NCBI GenBank assembly: GCA_965203305.1
Contig: OZ241874.1
Location: 1,798,001-1,862,000 of the forward strand
Direction of reading: 5' to 3'
DNA from: Bin80 sp965203305
Lineage (GTDB): Bacteria; Bacteroidota; Rhodothermia; Rhodothermales; Bin80
DNA length: 64,000 nt
Shown here one piece after another: positions 17,617-28,053 of the stretch. The position numbers and the translations under genes were made by a program. The notes under the pieces are model-generated. The model saw nothing but the letters and a program-made list of their open reading frames with translations. It ran no database searches and was not told the origin of the DNA. The first letter of the stretch is position 1, and the number at the start of each line of letters is the position of its first letter.

Positions 17617-18546
17617 TCAAGTACACTGGCGAACCCCCTGCATATCTGCCTGCGTGATGATGCCCCGTGCATTCTCACCCGTTGCTTCCACCATTGCATC
17701 ACGAACAGCAATCGTTGATGTTTTATCCTTTGCAATCGCAAACATTGCCGGCCCAGATCCTGTGAGTGCGACAGCATGCGCACCGGCATTCAGTGCTGCC
17801 CTGCGTACTGCATCGTAACAGGGTACAAGGCTTGCACGTGCGGGTTCAACGATTCGGTCTCGCATCATATAGGGTGCAACGGCTGCCCAGTCACCGGTCA
17901 TCAATGCATGCAGCATAAAGCCCAGATCACTGGCATTGTGTACGGCCTCCGTTCTTGGCACAACTCGGGGCAGAATCGTTCGTGCATCTGCGGTGAGAAT
18001 TTCTCTTTGCGGCAGTACTACGACAAGATGCAGGGTGTCTTTGAGCCGGATCCGTCGATAATCCATGGGATTGACCGGAGAGGTAAGTACGAGCCCCCCA
18101 AGCAGGGATGGCAGTGCATTATCTCCATGGAGCGTCCCCCCGCTCGCCAGGCGTTCTGCTTCGAGCACGGCATACACCAGTTCTTTTCTCCTGAATGGTT
18201 TGCCCAGAACGAGATTGGCCGCCCATGCTCCGGCAGATGCGCTTGCAGCAGAGCCTCCAATCCCGGAACCCAGCGGAATCCCCTTTTCAATGTGCAAGTG
18301 AAGTCCCCGCTTGTCTCCGGCTTTCGTCATGACAAGATGTGCTGCGCGTCCCGCTGTATTCTTTTCTGCTGTCAGTGGAATCGGGACAGAAGACGAGATG
18401 GTGATCCCCGGCTTGGAAGAAAAACATGCCTCAATAATGTCCCCAACTCCACGGAGACATAATCCCAGTGTATCAAACCCTGGCCCCAGATTGGACAGGG
18501 AAGCAGGGCCAAAAACTCTTGTGGCCGGATTCGCAGAGCTCCCCAT
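17617..18546 (-). CDS. thrB: Homoserine kinase
   Basis: 309 aa GHMP-family kinase. Motif 1 is FGPASLSNLGPGFDTLGLCL, and the ATP-binding GHMP loop is PLGSGIGGSAASASAG near residue 100. Motif 3 (VALTGSGPAMFAIA) is near the C-terminus. It phosphorylates homoserine for the adjacent threonine synthase. It lies 74 bp downstream of the DUF2064 gene. Confidence 0.95.
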   Translation of the reverse strand: MGSSANPATRVFGPASLSNLGPGFDTLGLCLRGVGDIIEACFSSKPGITISSSVPIPLTAEKNTAGRAAHLVMTKAGDKRGLHLHIEKGIPLGSGIGGSAASASAGAWAANLVLGKPFRRKELVYAVLEAERLASGGTLHGDNALPSLLGGLVLTSPVNPMDYRRIRLKDTLHLVVVLPQREILTADARTILPRVVPRTEAVHNASDLGFMLHALMTGDWAAVAPYMMRDRIVEPARASLVPCYDAVRRAALNAGAHAVALTGSGPAMFAIAKDKTSTIAVRDAMVEATGENARGIITQADMQGVRQCT

Positions 18547-18620
18547 GAGCAGTACTTGGTTTTTTCTGATTGCCAGCAGGGGGCTCGGAGCAGACCTGCC
18601 CTGATTGTGAGAATCTAGTG

Positions 18621-19271
18621 CTAGAAAGCGTATTTAACTTTTAAGTCCCTCAGAGTTTTCCATGTATTCGTCGGCACAGAATCTTCCTCTGCAATCAGAC
18701 GCTTCAGATCAGCTGGTGTATCCACATCGTACCATTGCGGCAGTTGAACGACTCTGGCTCCCGATTGATACGCTCGTTCCAGTGTTCGCCTGTACACATC
18801 CGGCTGGCTGTATGTGATGTCATCAAACAGCCCGTGCATCAATGGATTCATTCCAAGAAGATAGTAACCTCCATCTTCTGCAGGGCCAATGCATATGGAG
18901 GGGGCTTCCGACAGTGCGTCTAGTGCACTTTGAATGAAGGCATCCGGCAGTGTGGGGTGATCGGTTCCGATAATGACCGCCTGGTCATGTCCTTCCGCAG
19001 CCGTTTCATTGAACGCATGCTGCATGCGCTCGCCAAGCCCATTACCGTGCTGTTGCCGGATAACTGCTCCATGCAGGGGAACATCAGGCGGGTCTTCACT
19101 GGACATGTACAGACGCACCGCTATATTGAACGATGCGTACTGCTGCAGACTGTCCATGAGGAACGCCCGGTACAAGTCTGCAGCTTCTTTTGGGGAGATC
19201 AGACTCGTAAGTCTTGACTTGACCTGCCCTGTCTTCGGAGAGCGGGCAAATGCAATCAGTGCCCTACCCAT
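18621..19271 (-). CDS. TIGR04282/DUF2064-family nucleotidyltransferase or glycosyltransferase-like protein
   Basis: 216 aa with a GT-A-like fold: N-terminal ALIAFARSPKTGQVKSRL (the P-x-x-G-x-x-K-x-R-L nucleotide-binding loop), then VIIGTDHPTLPDAFI and GPAEDGGYYLLGM, both diagnostic. Some relatives are annotated in arsenosugar biosynthesis; no arsenic gene is nearby, so that role is not supported here. The start overlaps the cysteine desulfurase stop by 8 bp, indicating translational coupling. The substrate is unknown. Confidence 0.82.
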   Translation of the reverse strand: MGRALIAFARSPKTGQVKSRLTSLISPKEAADLYRAFLMDSLQQYASFNIAVRLYMSSEDPPDVPLHGAVIRQQHGNGLGERMQHAFNETAAEGHDQAVIIGTDHPTLPDAFIQSALDALSEAPSICIGPAEDGGYYLLGMNPLMHGLFDDITYSQPDVYRRTLERAYQSGARVVQLPQWYDVDTPADLKRLIAEEDSVPTNTWKTLRDLKVKYAF

Positions 19272-20439
19272 CCGCCTTTCTCTGTTCCCGCATTCGTTTC
19301 ACCACTCTGCAGATACAGTCTGCCGTTCGTTTGACTTCCTCCTTTGTTGTTGTGCGGCCAAGTGACAGCCTCAGTGCTGCACGAGCTGTGTGTTCCGGGA
19401 GTCCAAGTCCGAGCAGTACATGGCTTGGGGAGATTGCCCCGCTGGTGCAGGCAGATCCCGCCGATGCATAGACTCCTTCTATATCCAGATTCAGGAGCAG
19501 CATTTCCCCGTCCAGGGGAGTGCCATCCATGGGCTTGAATGCCACATTGAGAATATGCGGGGCTGCATGGACGGGCGTATTTACAATCAACCGGTCTCCG
19601 ATCTTCGCCAGAAGTTGATCTTGCAGTTCCTTTCTGAGTGCATGGACGCGGCGTGTATCTGCAGACTGCGTCTTGGCAACAAGATCCATCGCAGTTGCCA
19701 TTCCGACTGCCCCTGCAATATTTTCCGTACCGCCACGACGCCCCCGTTCCTGCGAGCCACCGAGAATCTGCGAGGGAAGTTCTACGCCTTCCCGAACATA
19801 CAGAATGCCAATTCCCTTGGGTCCATAGATCTTGTGAGCGGACAGGGACAGCAAATCTGTTCCCAAGGTTTCCTTGTCCAGGGGAAGCCATGCGGCGGCC
19901 TGTGCCGCATCCGTGTGTAACAGAATCTCATGCTCGTGGCAGACAGAAGCAATTTTTCCCAAAGGAGAGATCGCCCCCGTTTCATTATTCACATACATTA
20001 CCGAAACCAGTCGGGTGTCCGGTCTTACTGCTGCAGCTACCTGTGAGCTGTGCAAGGAGCCTGTCTCGGGAGCTGGTGCCAGGAAGGTCGTATGTATGTC
20101 TGCTGTTTTCAGAGCCTCGGCTGGCTCCAGTACTGCCTTGTGTTCAATCTTTGATGTGATCAGATGCTCGCCTGTACGCAGTATGCTCAGTCCCAGATTG
20201 TTGGCTTCCGTGGCCCCGCTGGTAAAAATAATTTGCTCCGGTTTGGTATTGAGATGTGCTGCAATACGGCCCCGACTGTCTTCCAGAGCTCCTCTCGCCT
20301 CTCTGCCTGGACGATGAACGGAGGAGGCATTTCCAAAGCTGTGCTTCAGGTACGGCAGCATCGCCTCCAGTACGGCAGGAGCCACTGGAGTAGTCGCTGC
20401 ATGGTCCATGTATATGGTCTGAGGGAGAGGATCGTTCAT
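19264..20439 (-). CDS. Cysteine desulfurase (NifS/IscS family)
   Basis: 391 aa from ATG 20439, giving IYMDHAATTPVAPAVLEAM, the standard N-terminus. FTSGATEANNLGL binds the PLP phosphate, LLSLSAHKIYGPKGIG holds the PLP Lys (about 203), and SAGSACTSGAISPSHVLLGL holds the mobile catalytic Cys (about 331). It removes sulfur from cysteine for Fe-S clusters or thiolated tRNA. No iscU or mnmA partner is adjacent. It appears to be the first gene of the operon running to gpsA. Confidence 0.93.
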   Translation of the reverse strand: MNDPLPQTIYMDHAATTPVAPAVLEAMLPYLKHSFGNASSVHRPGREARGALEDSRGRIAAHLNTKPEQIIFTSGATEANNLGLSILRTGEHLITSKIEHKAVLEPAEALKTADIHTTFLAPAPETGSLHSSQVAAAVRPDTRLVSVMYVNNETGAISPLGKIASVCHEHEILLHTDAAQAAAWLPLDKETLGTDLLSLSAHKIYGPKGIGILYVREGVELPSQILGGSQERGRRGGTENIAGAVGMATAMDLVAKTQSADTRRVHALRKELQDQLLAKIGDRLIVNTPVHAAPHILNVAFKPMDGTPLDGEMLLLNLDIEGVYASAGSACTSGAISPSHVLLGLGLPEHTARAALRLSLGRTTTKEEVKRTADCICRVVKRMREQRKADG

Positions 20440-21205
20440 GCAAGCATCTGCTCTACACAAGGGGTCTGACTATTCTGCCATCATTTGAATGCGAGGGCAT
20501 GCAGGAACGAGCAGGGAATTTTTATATCATCCTAAGACAGTTCCTGCATCAATTATCACAACATATCCATCTCTGACAGGACACATTCCAGCTTTTGCTT
20601 CACCTTGATTGCACAGACCACTACAGTTTTTTTGTACCACGGAATGCAAAGGAAATTATACTCCAGAGCCTCTTGTAAAATTCCCTGATGACGGAGGAGT
20701 ATCGCTCTGAGAGCACCTGCAGGCATCTTAGAGCGGGTATAGAGATGTTTTTACAGGGTTCTCTCCAAATTACAAGTTGACGCATGTTCAGGTCCTCACA
20801 GCTCTATTTTCCTGTGAAACCGATTTCCACATTTCGTTGCAGTTTGAATGGTTATCCCCAGCGCAAATGTACAAATCTTCCCGGAACTGCATCCAATTCT
20901 CCCCGCAGGCACTCTCTCCGTCTCATCCCGCGGCGGTCTCTGGCGGGTACTGCCATAATTGTTGCCGTTCGTGACGAAATTTCTCCTGTGCTCCAGGGTG
21001 GCACCTGCCGCTCTGTGCCTCCCCCTGATCGTTCCCAATCCTGATTTCCACTTTGGCTGGGCGTTCTGCCGTCCAGCACCAGTACAATTCACCAAGCCTT
21101 CAGCCGGTTCCGGTGTACTCCCACAAGCTCAGAGCACCTCCAGTACACTATCTTGTACCGGAGGTGCTCTGTTTTCTCTTTGACCGCTTTGAGGCGGCTA
21201 TTTCT
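20440..21205. other. Long intergenic region between cysteine desulfurase and the giant surface protein
   Basis: 766 bp with no supported gene. The part near the desulfurase start is AT-rich and should carry its promoter, though I see no convincing consensus. The hairpin at 21130-21171 lies at the other end. Short open frames here have no recognisable features. Confidence 0.5.
21130..21171 (-). terminator. Probable terminator hairpin after the giant surface protein
   Basis: A perfect 12-bp stem, CAGAGCACCTCC (21130-21141) with GGAGGTGCTCTG (21160-21171), is extended by inner GTAC pairs. It lies 35 bp past the stop codon at 21206. The T-rich tract is on the plus-strand side (A-rich before the hairpin in the direction of the gene), so as a minus-strand terminator it is not canonical. 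Confidence 0.5.
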
Positions 21206-24200
21206 TTACTTCACCAGGGTCATGCGTCCAGTCTTCACATGCCTATGTTCTGCTCCGGTCGCCATGATCCGGTACAGATAGGTCCCGCTTGCCAGACTGC
21301 CTGCATGCAGTTCCACGCTCCGGTTCGCCCCTGCCTCCAGCTCCTGCGCCGGCAACGTGATCACCTCCCGCCCCAGCATGTCTACAATCTGGATCTGCAC
21401 CTGCGCATTCTCTGGCAGGTCAAACTGGATTCTTGTGCCCGGATTAAACGGATTCGGGTAGTTTCCATGCAAGACAAACTCCTTCGGAAGCTCTGCACTC
21501 TCCTCCACCCCGGTCACCGTCTGTACCGGGACGATCCCTCCATTCCTGTCCACCCCCAGAATCGTCAGATCATTCCGCATCCCAGACAGGTTCAGCACCA
21601 GCGTCTGCCCTCCATACCCGTACAGGTCCAGTTCGTAGAACTCCTCTACGGCTCCATCTGTGGACTTCACACGCATGACCTGCACCGACGGATCCAGCGA
21701 GGCATATCTCCGGGTCTCTTCATCCAGCATCAGGTTCCCCGCCAGGGTCATTACCGGCATCATGGGATTGGTCGGGTCCATCACCTGCACCTGCGCTGCT
21801 CCCAGATATGCCGATCCGTGTACCAGTCGCACCTCTGCTTTGGTGGCCACCGAAGAAGTCATCCGCATGTCCAGCACCTTCAGCTTTGGTTCTGCCAGAC
21901 TCCCGTGGGCAATCACTACCGTATTCGTGTTCGGATTCAGGGACAGGGTACGTGTGACCGCCTGCTCGGCCGGGGCTCCCACTGGCTGAATCTTCAGCAC
22001 ATGACTGCCTGCTCCCACCGGACGATACGCCGTAGCACTGCGGAACTGCATTCCACTGCCAATTCGGATGTCCCCCAGATGCAGGTCTATTGGGCTTGTC
22101 AGTGGCAGGTTGTGAATGAACTGCAGGTTCGCCCGTCCCGCACCCAGATCGGCCTGGTCAATCGGATTTTCACTCCCGTTCGCCGCAATCCCGAAGATCG
22201 CACAGCTCCCCAAGCCAATCCCTTCTTGCGTCAGGTTCACCACTCCGTTCAGGTAGCCGTTCACGGCAAACGATTCTGCGTCTGCCTGGGCGGAAACCCG
22301 TCCCGCCAGCCTGGAATTCTCCCAGGCATCATTATCATCATCAACACAATCCCACTGCACGATCCGGAGTCCACTGGCATCTGCCACATTCCGCAGTCCT
22401 GCCGCCGCCAGCCGGATGTTCGTATTCGTGGGCAATGACTCCGCCCCCAGATCCACCTTCCAGAACAGATCCGCATGCACATCCAGCGTCAGACTGCCAC
22501 CCGCCGTCGGAACCGTGAGGTTCTCCCATTCTGGCATGGTTCCCTCTGGGAGCATGACTGGAGACACGGTCACCGTGGTCGTGTCATTCAGATCGGAAGG
22601 CAGCTGCAGGATCAAGGGACGGTAGTACGACAGGGTATCCTGATCCGTTTTATGGTCCATTCCCACCGGGAACAGATACCCCCCGCTCTTGAAGCCGTCT
22701 CCTGCCGTTCCCTGTAACAGGTGCCGAGCGACCGGACCGCCGACATACGACTGGCGGGAACCTCGAAGGATCGTGCCCTTGCACTCCTCGTCACTGTCTG
22801 CCCCGCACCTGCTCCCTGTCTGCGCCGTACTCCGACCACGGAGCTCCTGTTCTGCCTCTACATTCTGCACCGTCCATGTAAACATGCTGTCCATCGGCAT
22901 GCTGTGGATCTTCCCCTGCCGGAGCGTCAGCTTCGCCATCCTCTGCTGCGTGACATCGCTTTTCAGCAGCAGTCCCTTGGCGTTGTTCACCGTGACACTG
23001 TGCAGTGCCGTCGTGTCCCCGGTCATCACCTCCTGAGCCTCCGTGCCCGTAAACTCCACCTGCACATCCAGATTCCCCTTCTTCGCAAAGTGGAAGTCCC
23101 CATGCACCACCAGACTCGGCATCTTGTCCGATGCCGTTTTCCCCTCGTAGCGGGACGCATCCGCCGCCACCATCAAGTCCCCCATCACCGTCTTCGTTGT
23201 ACTCGGATGCAGCTTCACCCCCGCCAGGTCTCCACTGATCGCCCCTTTGCTCTGTGTGAAGTCCCCGTGGATCTTCACAATCCGCTTGTCATTGTTTCCA
23301 TTGTATTCCGTGTTCAGACCGCCCGTCCCGCTGATCACAAGATCTCCCATGAACTCTGTTGAGTCCGTGTACGGCCAGATCGTGGCGGAACGCAGGGACA
23401 CCGCATCCATGATCACCACCTTCTTGTTGTGCGTTTCCACCGACCCCTGCATCGCCGACAGACTGTCTATCGTCAGCTTCTTCCCGGCCGCACTGGCACT
23501 CAGGATTCGCAGCAGTCCATCGTCGTTCTCGGTCGTGCCACTCAGTTTCGGGGTCCTCGTCCCGTCAAATACAACCGTCCCCAGCATCTTGCTGTCCGCA
23601 CTCGCGTCCAGCACCGTTTCCTTGCTCCCCTTCGGAATGTTGATCATGCCTGCCTTCAGACTCCCCGTCAGCGTCAGCTTCACATCTGGACGGGAGTTGG
23701 CCCCCTTCCCGTCTGTCCCCTTGTTGTATCCGTCCACGTCCCGCACATTATTCCGCTTCTTCGTGTCTTCCGGTCCCAGCATCAGCGTCCCGTCTCCCAG
23801 ATCCACCATCGCCTCCTTCGCAATGGTCACTTGGGCCGTATTGTGGGCATACTCTCCCTGCAGCACCCGTCCCAGCACATGCAGGTCTCCGCCCCCGGTC
23901 ATCAGTTTGCTCTTGCCACTCACCGTCACCTTCCCGTGCACCATCACATCCTGCCCCTTCGTATGCAGTTCGCCTGCAGCCACCTCCACGCTGTACCGCC
24001 CTACCTCCGTGGCATCCGTGCGATGCAGCGTAGAGGTCCCCACGGTCAGCATTCCGTCCACCGTCAGCTTCCCCTTGGTGACCGTCAGCTTCCCGGGCAG
24101 CGAGCGGTCGCCTAGTACCATGATCTCCGCCTTCGCATGCTCCACGATCACATCCCGCGGATCGAACCATTCCAGATCCCCCGCTTTCACCTCCCGCGCA

Positions 24201-26505
24201 CCCGGGGTGATGTAGGTCAACATATACCGATCATTCACATTGGCCTCCTTTGCCCTGTCCGTGGAGATGTTCCCGGGATCATTGCTATCCTTCCGCAGCA
24301 TCCCGTTCTGTACCGTGATCTGCTCCGTGACATGCAGGGTCGAATCGGTCGTGCTCTCGGCATCCACCAGCGACAGCGTGCCACTGCACAGCCCCAGATT
24401 TTTTGTCTTGATCACCTCCTCCAGACGCAAAGTGCCCCGATCTCCGACATCAATGGAAAGTACCTCCAGCGTCTTGACCAGGGCAGCCTTCTTCACCAGA
24501 TCGGTGTTTCGGCTGCCGTACGTCAATCTCTTGATTGTGGAGGCTTCGGCCAGCTCCCCGCTGAGTTCCCCCTGCAGAATCAGGGATTCCTCCACCGTCA
24601 CATCCTCCTTCGCCGTCAGTTCCGCATCCGGCCCCACATGCAGCGTCTTCACCGTCAGCGGACCTTTCCCAGGTTCCACCCGCAGATCCCCAAGCGTCAC
24701 CAGGGCATCCAGCGTGAGCCCCAGCGTGGCATCCCCGATGATCACACTCTCGCCGGCATCTGTGAGAACAAGACGGTTCCCGAAGGGCAGCGAGGTGTCG
24801 TTTGTCGTACACATCCCGTCCACATTGGAGGTGGCCGGATACGCCATCCCGAGACTCATGCCCCCGGCAGCCAGATCCAGACCTACCCGCAGGCTGTGCG
24901 CCGTTCGGCGAGTAGCACCACTGACCGTCTTTGCGTCCGAATCCAGATACACCCGCCCCTTGCCCCCGAAACTCACCGTATCCTCCACCACCAGGTTCCC
25001 GCCGACAGAAGACACCAGGTGGAGATCCGCTTTGGCATCATTCTGCACGAGCGGGGCCATAAACAATACCTTCGGAGCACAATGCGTATCACCTGCCGTG
25101 GCGCCGGTCGTCGTTTCAGTGAGGGTGTTGGAGTACACATTTAGGTCCCCGGTAATTGTCACCGCACCTCCGAAGTGAATCCCCGGAATATGACGAGTTC
25201 GGACTCCTCCATCAACACTGGCATAACCTCGCCTGTGACGGTTTGAGTATGCACAGGTATACCGCCTACTGTCATCGGTGGTAGCACCATCTCGCCAGCC
25301 AACTCGAATCCCGGAATCTGCTGCAGTATTCGCCTCTCCATAGTCTGCCGTATTGGTGTAGGGAGTCTCCCCGTCTCGCAAGATCACATCCCCCTGTATC
25401 GTCGCCGTTTTCTCAAATAAAATTCGGGCATCGTTCCACTGCTCCACATCCCCCTCCACGATCACATTCTCCCGGAAAATGAGATCCGTCGTAGCCTTAA
25501 AGCCCTTAAATCTGTCATTTTTAAGGCTTCCCGAGACCGTGACCGGACCCACCCGCTTCAGCTCCACACAGACATTGCCCATGGCAATCGCATAGATCCC
25601 GGCAGAAATCGTTCCCTTGCCTCGAATGCGCAGACAATCCTTGTCACTAAACCCTCTGGAAAGGGGCAGGTACGCACCATGATTACGAAGTGAGGCAGAT
25701 CCCCGCCTGCCGGGTCCAGTGGCAACATTCAGATACGCAATCCGAAGGGGGTGACTTGTTCCTTTTGTCACATCTTCAATCGCCCCCTCCACAAAAAACT
25801 CCTTCCTGAAATGAACCACAAGATCTACCCCGTCAATCCGCAGGGTGGCTCCGCTCTGGACCAGCAGTGGAGTCACCACTTCGTCCCCTCCCGTGGACAG
25901 CGGCCCTCCTACTCGGAGCTCGCTAGCTTTTCCTTCCTTCATCCCTCCCTTCAGGGTGAAACTCCGGGAGACGATCAGCACAGGAAGTCGGACCTTCTCC
26001 CCTTTGGGAATGGTCAAGGTGTCGGTGATCGCAATCCGCTCCTCTGACTTGTCCGCAATGTGGAAAAACGTGCTAGTCCTAGCACCTGCGCTCAATGTGA
26101 CATTCTCAAACTGAACGCTCGCGTTCGGATCCAGTAGAAACTCACCCGCCGGGGCAATCGTAAAGGTGCCCGTGAACTGGATCTTTCCCCTGACGGGAGC
26201 GGCATTCCCCTGTACATAGGTCCCGAATTGGAAGTACTTGTCCAAGGCAGCGGTGGGGGCTGCCAGCGTAACTCTACCCCCGGCCCGGCGAACCCGGATC
26301 AGAAATACATCCCCACTAGCATTGTCTGACCTGGAAAAGGCATGTTCCAGCGTGCACGGTTCGTTGACATCGTTGCATCTCCCCGTCGTCTTTCCGTTGG
26401 CCGGGTCAATGTAGCGGTTGGCTTGTGCGAAGGCACTGGAAGTCGTGAGGAAAAGGAACAGAAAGATGAATCCTGCCCCCCCCCCATTTTTTGTAGATAA
26501 TTCAT
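21206..26505 (-). CDS. Giant secreted surface protein with T9SS sorting domain; signal peptide out of frame at a G10 tract
   Basis: The long open frame (1,679 codons from an internal ATG at 26245) clearly continues upstream: in the same frame lie GFIFLFLFLTTSSAFAQ (a signal peptide) and then ANRYIDPANGKTTGRCNDVN. The only suitable start codons (26505 and 26487) are separated from it by ten G residues at 26485-26476 and are one base out of frame; 11 (or 8) G would join them. In the present frame a TAG occurs just upstream and no start codon precedes the signal peptide. The body is a long, low-complexity beta-rich region (VVHGDFHFAKKGNLDV, ITGDLNVYSN and similar) suggesting a beta-helix adhesin. 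The C-terminus (HGNYPNPFNPGTRIQFDLPE ... VKTGRMTLVK) is a type-A sorting domain for type IX secretion. As sequenced the protein is probably OFF: phase variation or a homopolymer read error. Confidence 0.85.
26476..26485. repeat. Homopolymer of ten G (minus strand) inside the signal-peptide coding region
   Basis: Ten consecutive C on the plus strand, directly after ATG 26487 of the giant surface protein. Such tracts change length by slipped-strand mispairing during replication. The tract length decides whether the start codon and the secreted protein share a frame: 10 is off, 11 or 8 on. Confidence 0.9.
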
Positions 26506-26625
26506 AGGTCTATTGATTGGTGAAAAATGTTTGTTAGTATGCGATCAGACTGCAACTCATGTGGTTCTTCCCTAACTATACACATCAGTTATAACTAAAT
26601 TTACTTAAAAAATGTTTCGATTTTG

Positions 26626-26640
26626 GGCATGGTGCAGTTT
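26626..26640. repeat. Solitary IS256-type terminal repeat fragment
   Basis: GGCATGGTGCAGTTT is identical to the outer 15 bp of the right terminal repeat of the IS256-family element at 42084. It stands 136 bp before the broken DUF772 transposase gene. Either that transposase belonged to an element with similar ends or this is the stump of a lost IS256 copy. Confidence 0.6.
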
Positions 26641-26776
26641 ATCCACTTTTCAGGTTCAGGTTTCTTTGATCCGTGGCCAAGGACGGTTCGCGTCGGGTTT
26701 TCTTGTGCAGAACTGAGAAGCTTTTTCTTTGAGGGTGCTTAATCATGGAAAAACGAACCTGCGGAGGGAGGTGTGT

Positions 26777-27385
26777 ATGCTTCTTTCAGATCGAATCAAA
26801 CAATTTACCCTGGCCTGTCAAGAGGAGATCTTCTCGGAGTTGGATGAGTCGTTTGGTCCCTTGCCCAAACGCTACGAGCTCTTTATACTGGCCCTGGAGA
26901 TGGTGCCTATGGAGGACTTTCTGCCGTCCCAGTCGCGCGACAGCCGAGGCCGTCCCCTAGCCCATCGTACTTCCATCGCGAAGGCGTTTTTCGCCAGGAT
27001 GATCTTCCAGATTCCCACGACCACCGCCCTGCGAGAGCGTCTACTGATGGATCGCATTCTTCGGTCCTTGTGTGGGTGGTCCCGCGGATGCGATGTGCCC
27101 AGCGAGTCTACCTTTTCGCGGGTTTTTCATGAATTTTCCGAGAGCGAACTGCCGACCCGGATTCATGAAGCTCTGATCAGGAGTTGCTACAAGAATGAGG
27201 TTGTGGGGCATATTTCGCGGGATTCCATGCCGATGGAGGTACGGGAAGCGGGAGTCAAGAAGGAGGAAAACTAGGACGAAGACGGTTCGAAAGGTCCCCC
27301 ATGCTGGAACGGCAGCGGGAGATGGCAGAAGTAGACGGGATGGGGGAGCTTTCCCCAAGGAATGTAATGGGTACTCATGTATATA
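26777..27385 (+). pseudogene. Broken DUF772-type (IS5/IS1182-like) transposase
   Basis: The N-terminal half is readable from ATG 26777 to a TAG at 27272: PLPKRYELFILALEMVPMED, then a DUF772-like helical domain ending GHISRDSMPMEVREAG, where intact relatives read HISRDSTAIEAREKP. After the stop the homology continues in other frames (LERQREMAEVDGMGELSPRN and PKECNGY), so there are frameshifts as well. The gene is cut at about 27385 by the left end of a MITE. The whole DDE catalytic domain is missing. Confidence 0.75.
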
Positions 27386-27563
27386 GTGGCCGTCAGAAAA
27401 TTCGGAATATTGCCAATATATGCCGTTTAGAGAGCGTATGAGGGGGTTTGGGGAGATATTTTTTGGTATTTTTCCTGACGAAGATGGAAGCCCTCTGGCG
27501 GATTGGAGCATGAAATCTCCGAACAGCGTCCATAAACACGCAATCTTCGTGCAAGATTTCCCC
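27386..27563. repeat. Truncated MITE copy (left part)
   Basis: 178 bp highly similar to 44002-44179. The left terminal repeat is recognisable with three mismatches (GTGGCCGTCAGAAAATTC against GTGTCTGTCCGAAAATTC). Similarity stops after GCAAGATTTCCCC and the right end is missing. It lies directly against the broken transposase, into which it probably inserted. Confidence 0.82.
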
Positions 27564-28053
27564 TGAAGACTTGAGTCCATGGATAATACCCTCCATGTGC
27601 AGAGAGCTGGTGAAGAAAGCCACCCGTTTGGGATTTCTCCGCCAACTCGCAGTAGATCTTGGTCCAAAATGGAAAAATCATCTGAATGAACTTACAGGAA
27701 AAGGATCTGCAGAACGTCAAATTGCCCGACTTCATGCACTAACCAGAACTGAACCCATTGACGAAAATTTCACATTCGGGGATATGCAAACCGAAACTCG
27801 CCTCAGCGCTAGTTTGCCACAGCGTAGTTCAACAATCGGACACAGCTCCCCTGTTCCCTTTTTTGGGATGATTTTTTCGTAGTCCACAGGTTCCATCAAC
27901 TTCGCAGGTCAGATCATGGTGGCTGTTCTCTTCGTTCTGTGCCGTTTTTCCGGCAAAGTACGCCGAGAGTCTGCCTGGCGAATGGCGGATGGGCATAGCA
28001 CTCCCCGCTCCCTGCGGAGTGCTGTTTTTTTCTCGGCAAGAATCCTGCCTGTT
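27564..28053. other. Remnant DNA between truncated MITE and second IS1634-like transposase
   Basis: An open stretch on the plus strand (about 27571-27882, including KNHLNELTGKGSAERQIARL) has protein-like composition but no recognisable family and no good start. It continues the reading frame from the MITE side, so it may be the debris of another gene. A plus-strand terminator follows at 27997. I do not call a gene. Confidence 0.4.
27997..28031 (+). terminator. Rho-independent terminator, plus strand
   Basis: AGCACTCC (27997-28004) pairs with GGAGTGCT (28016-28023), followed by G and a run of seven T. It would stop plus-strand transcripts arriving from the transposon debris on its left, or protect the facing IS from read-through. 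It does not fit as terminator of the minus-strand transposase. Confidence 0.65.

Noticed and set aside
21053..22438. Plus-strand frame of 461 codons and several 200-330-codon frames up to 25144
   Set aside because: Antisense shadows of the giant surface protein; composition is low-complexity and without signals.
27571..27882. 103-codon plus-strand frame with protein-like composition, followed by a terminator
   Set aside because: No recognised family, weak start, and it continues out of MITE sequence; kept only as a note on the interval.
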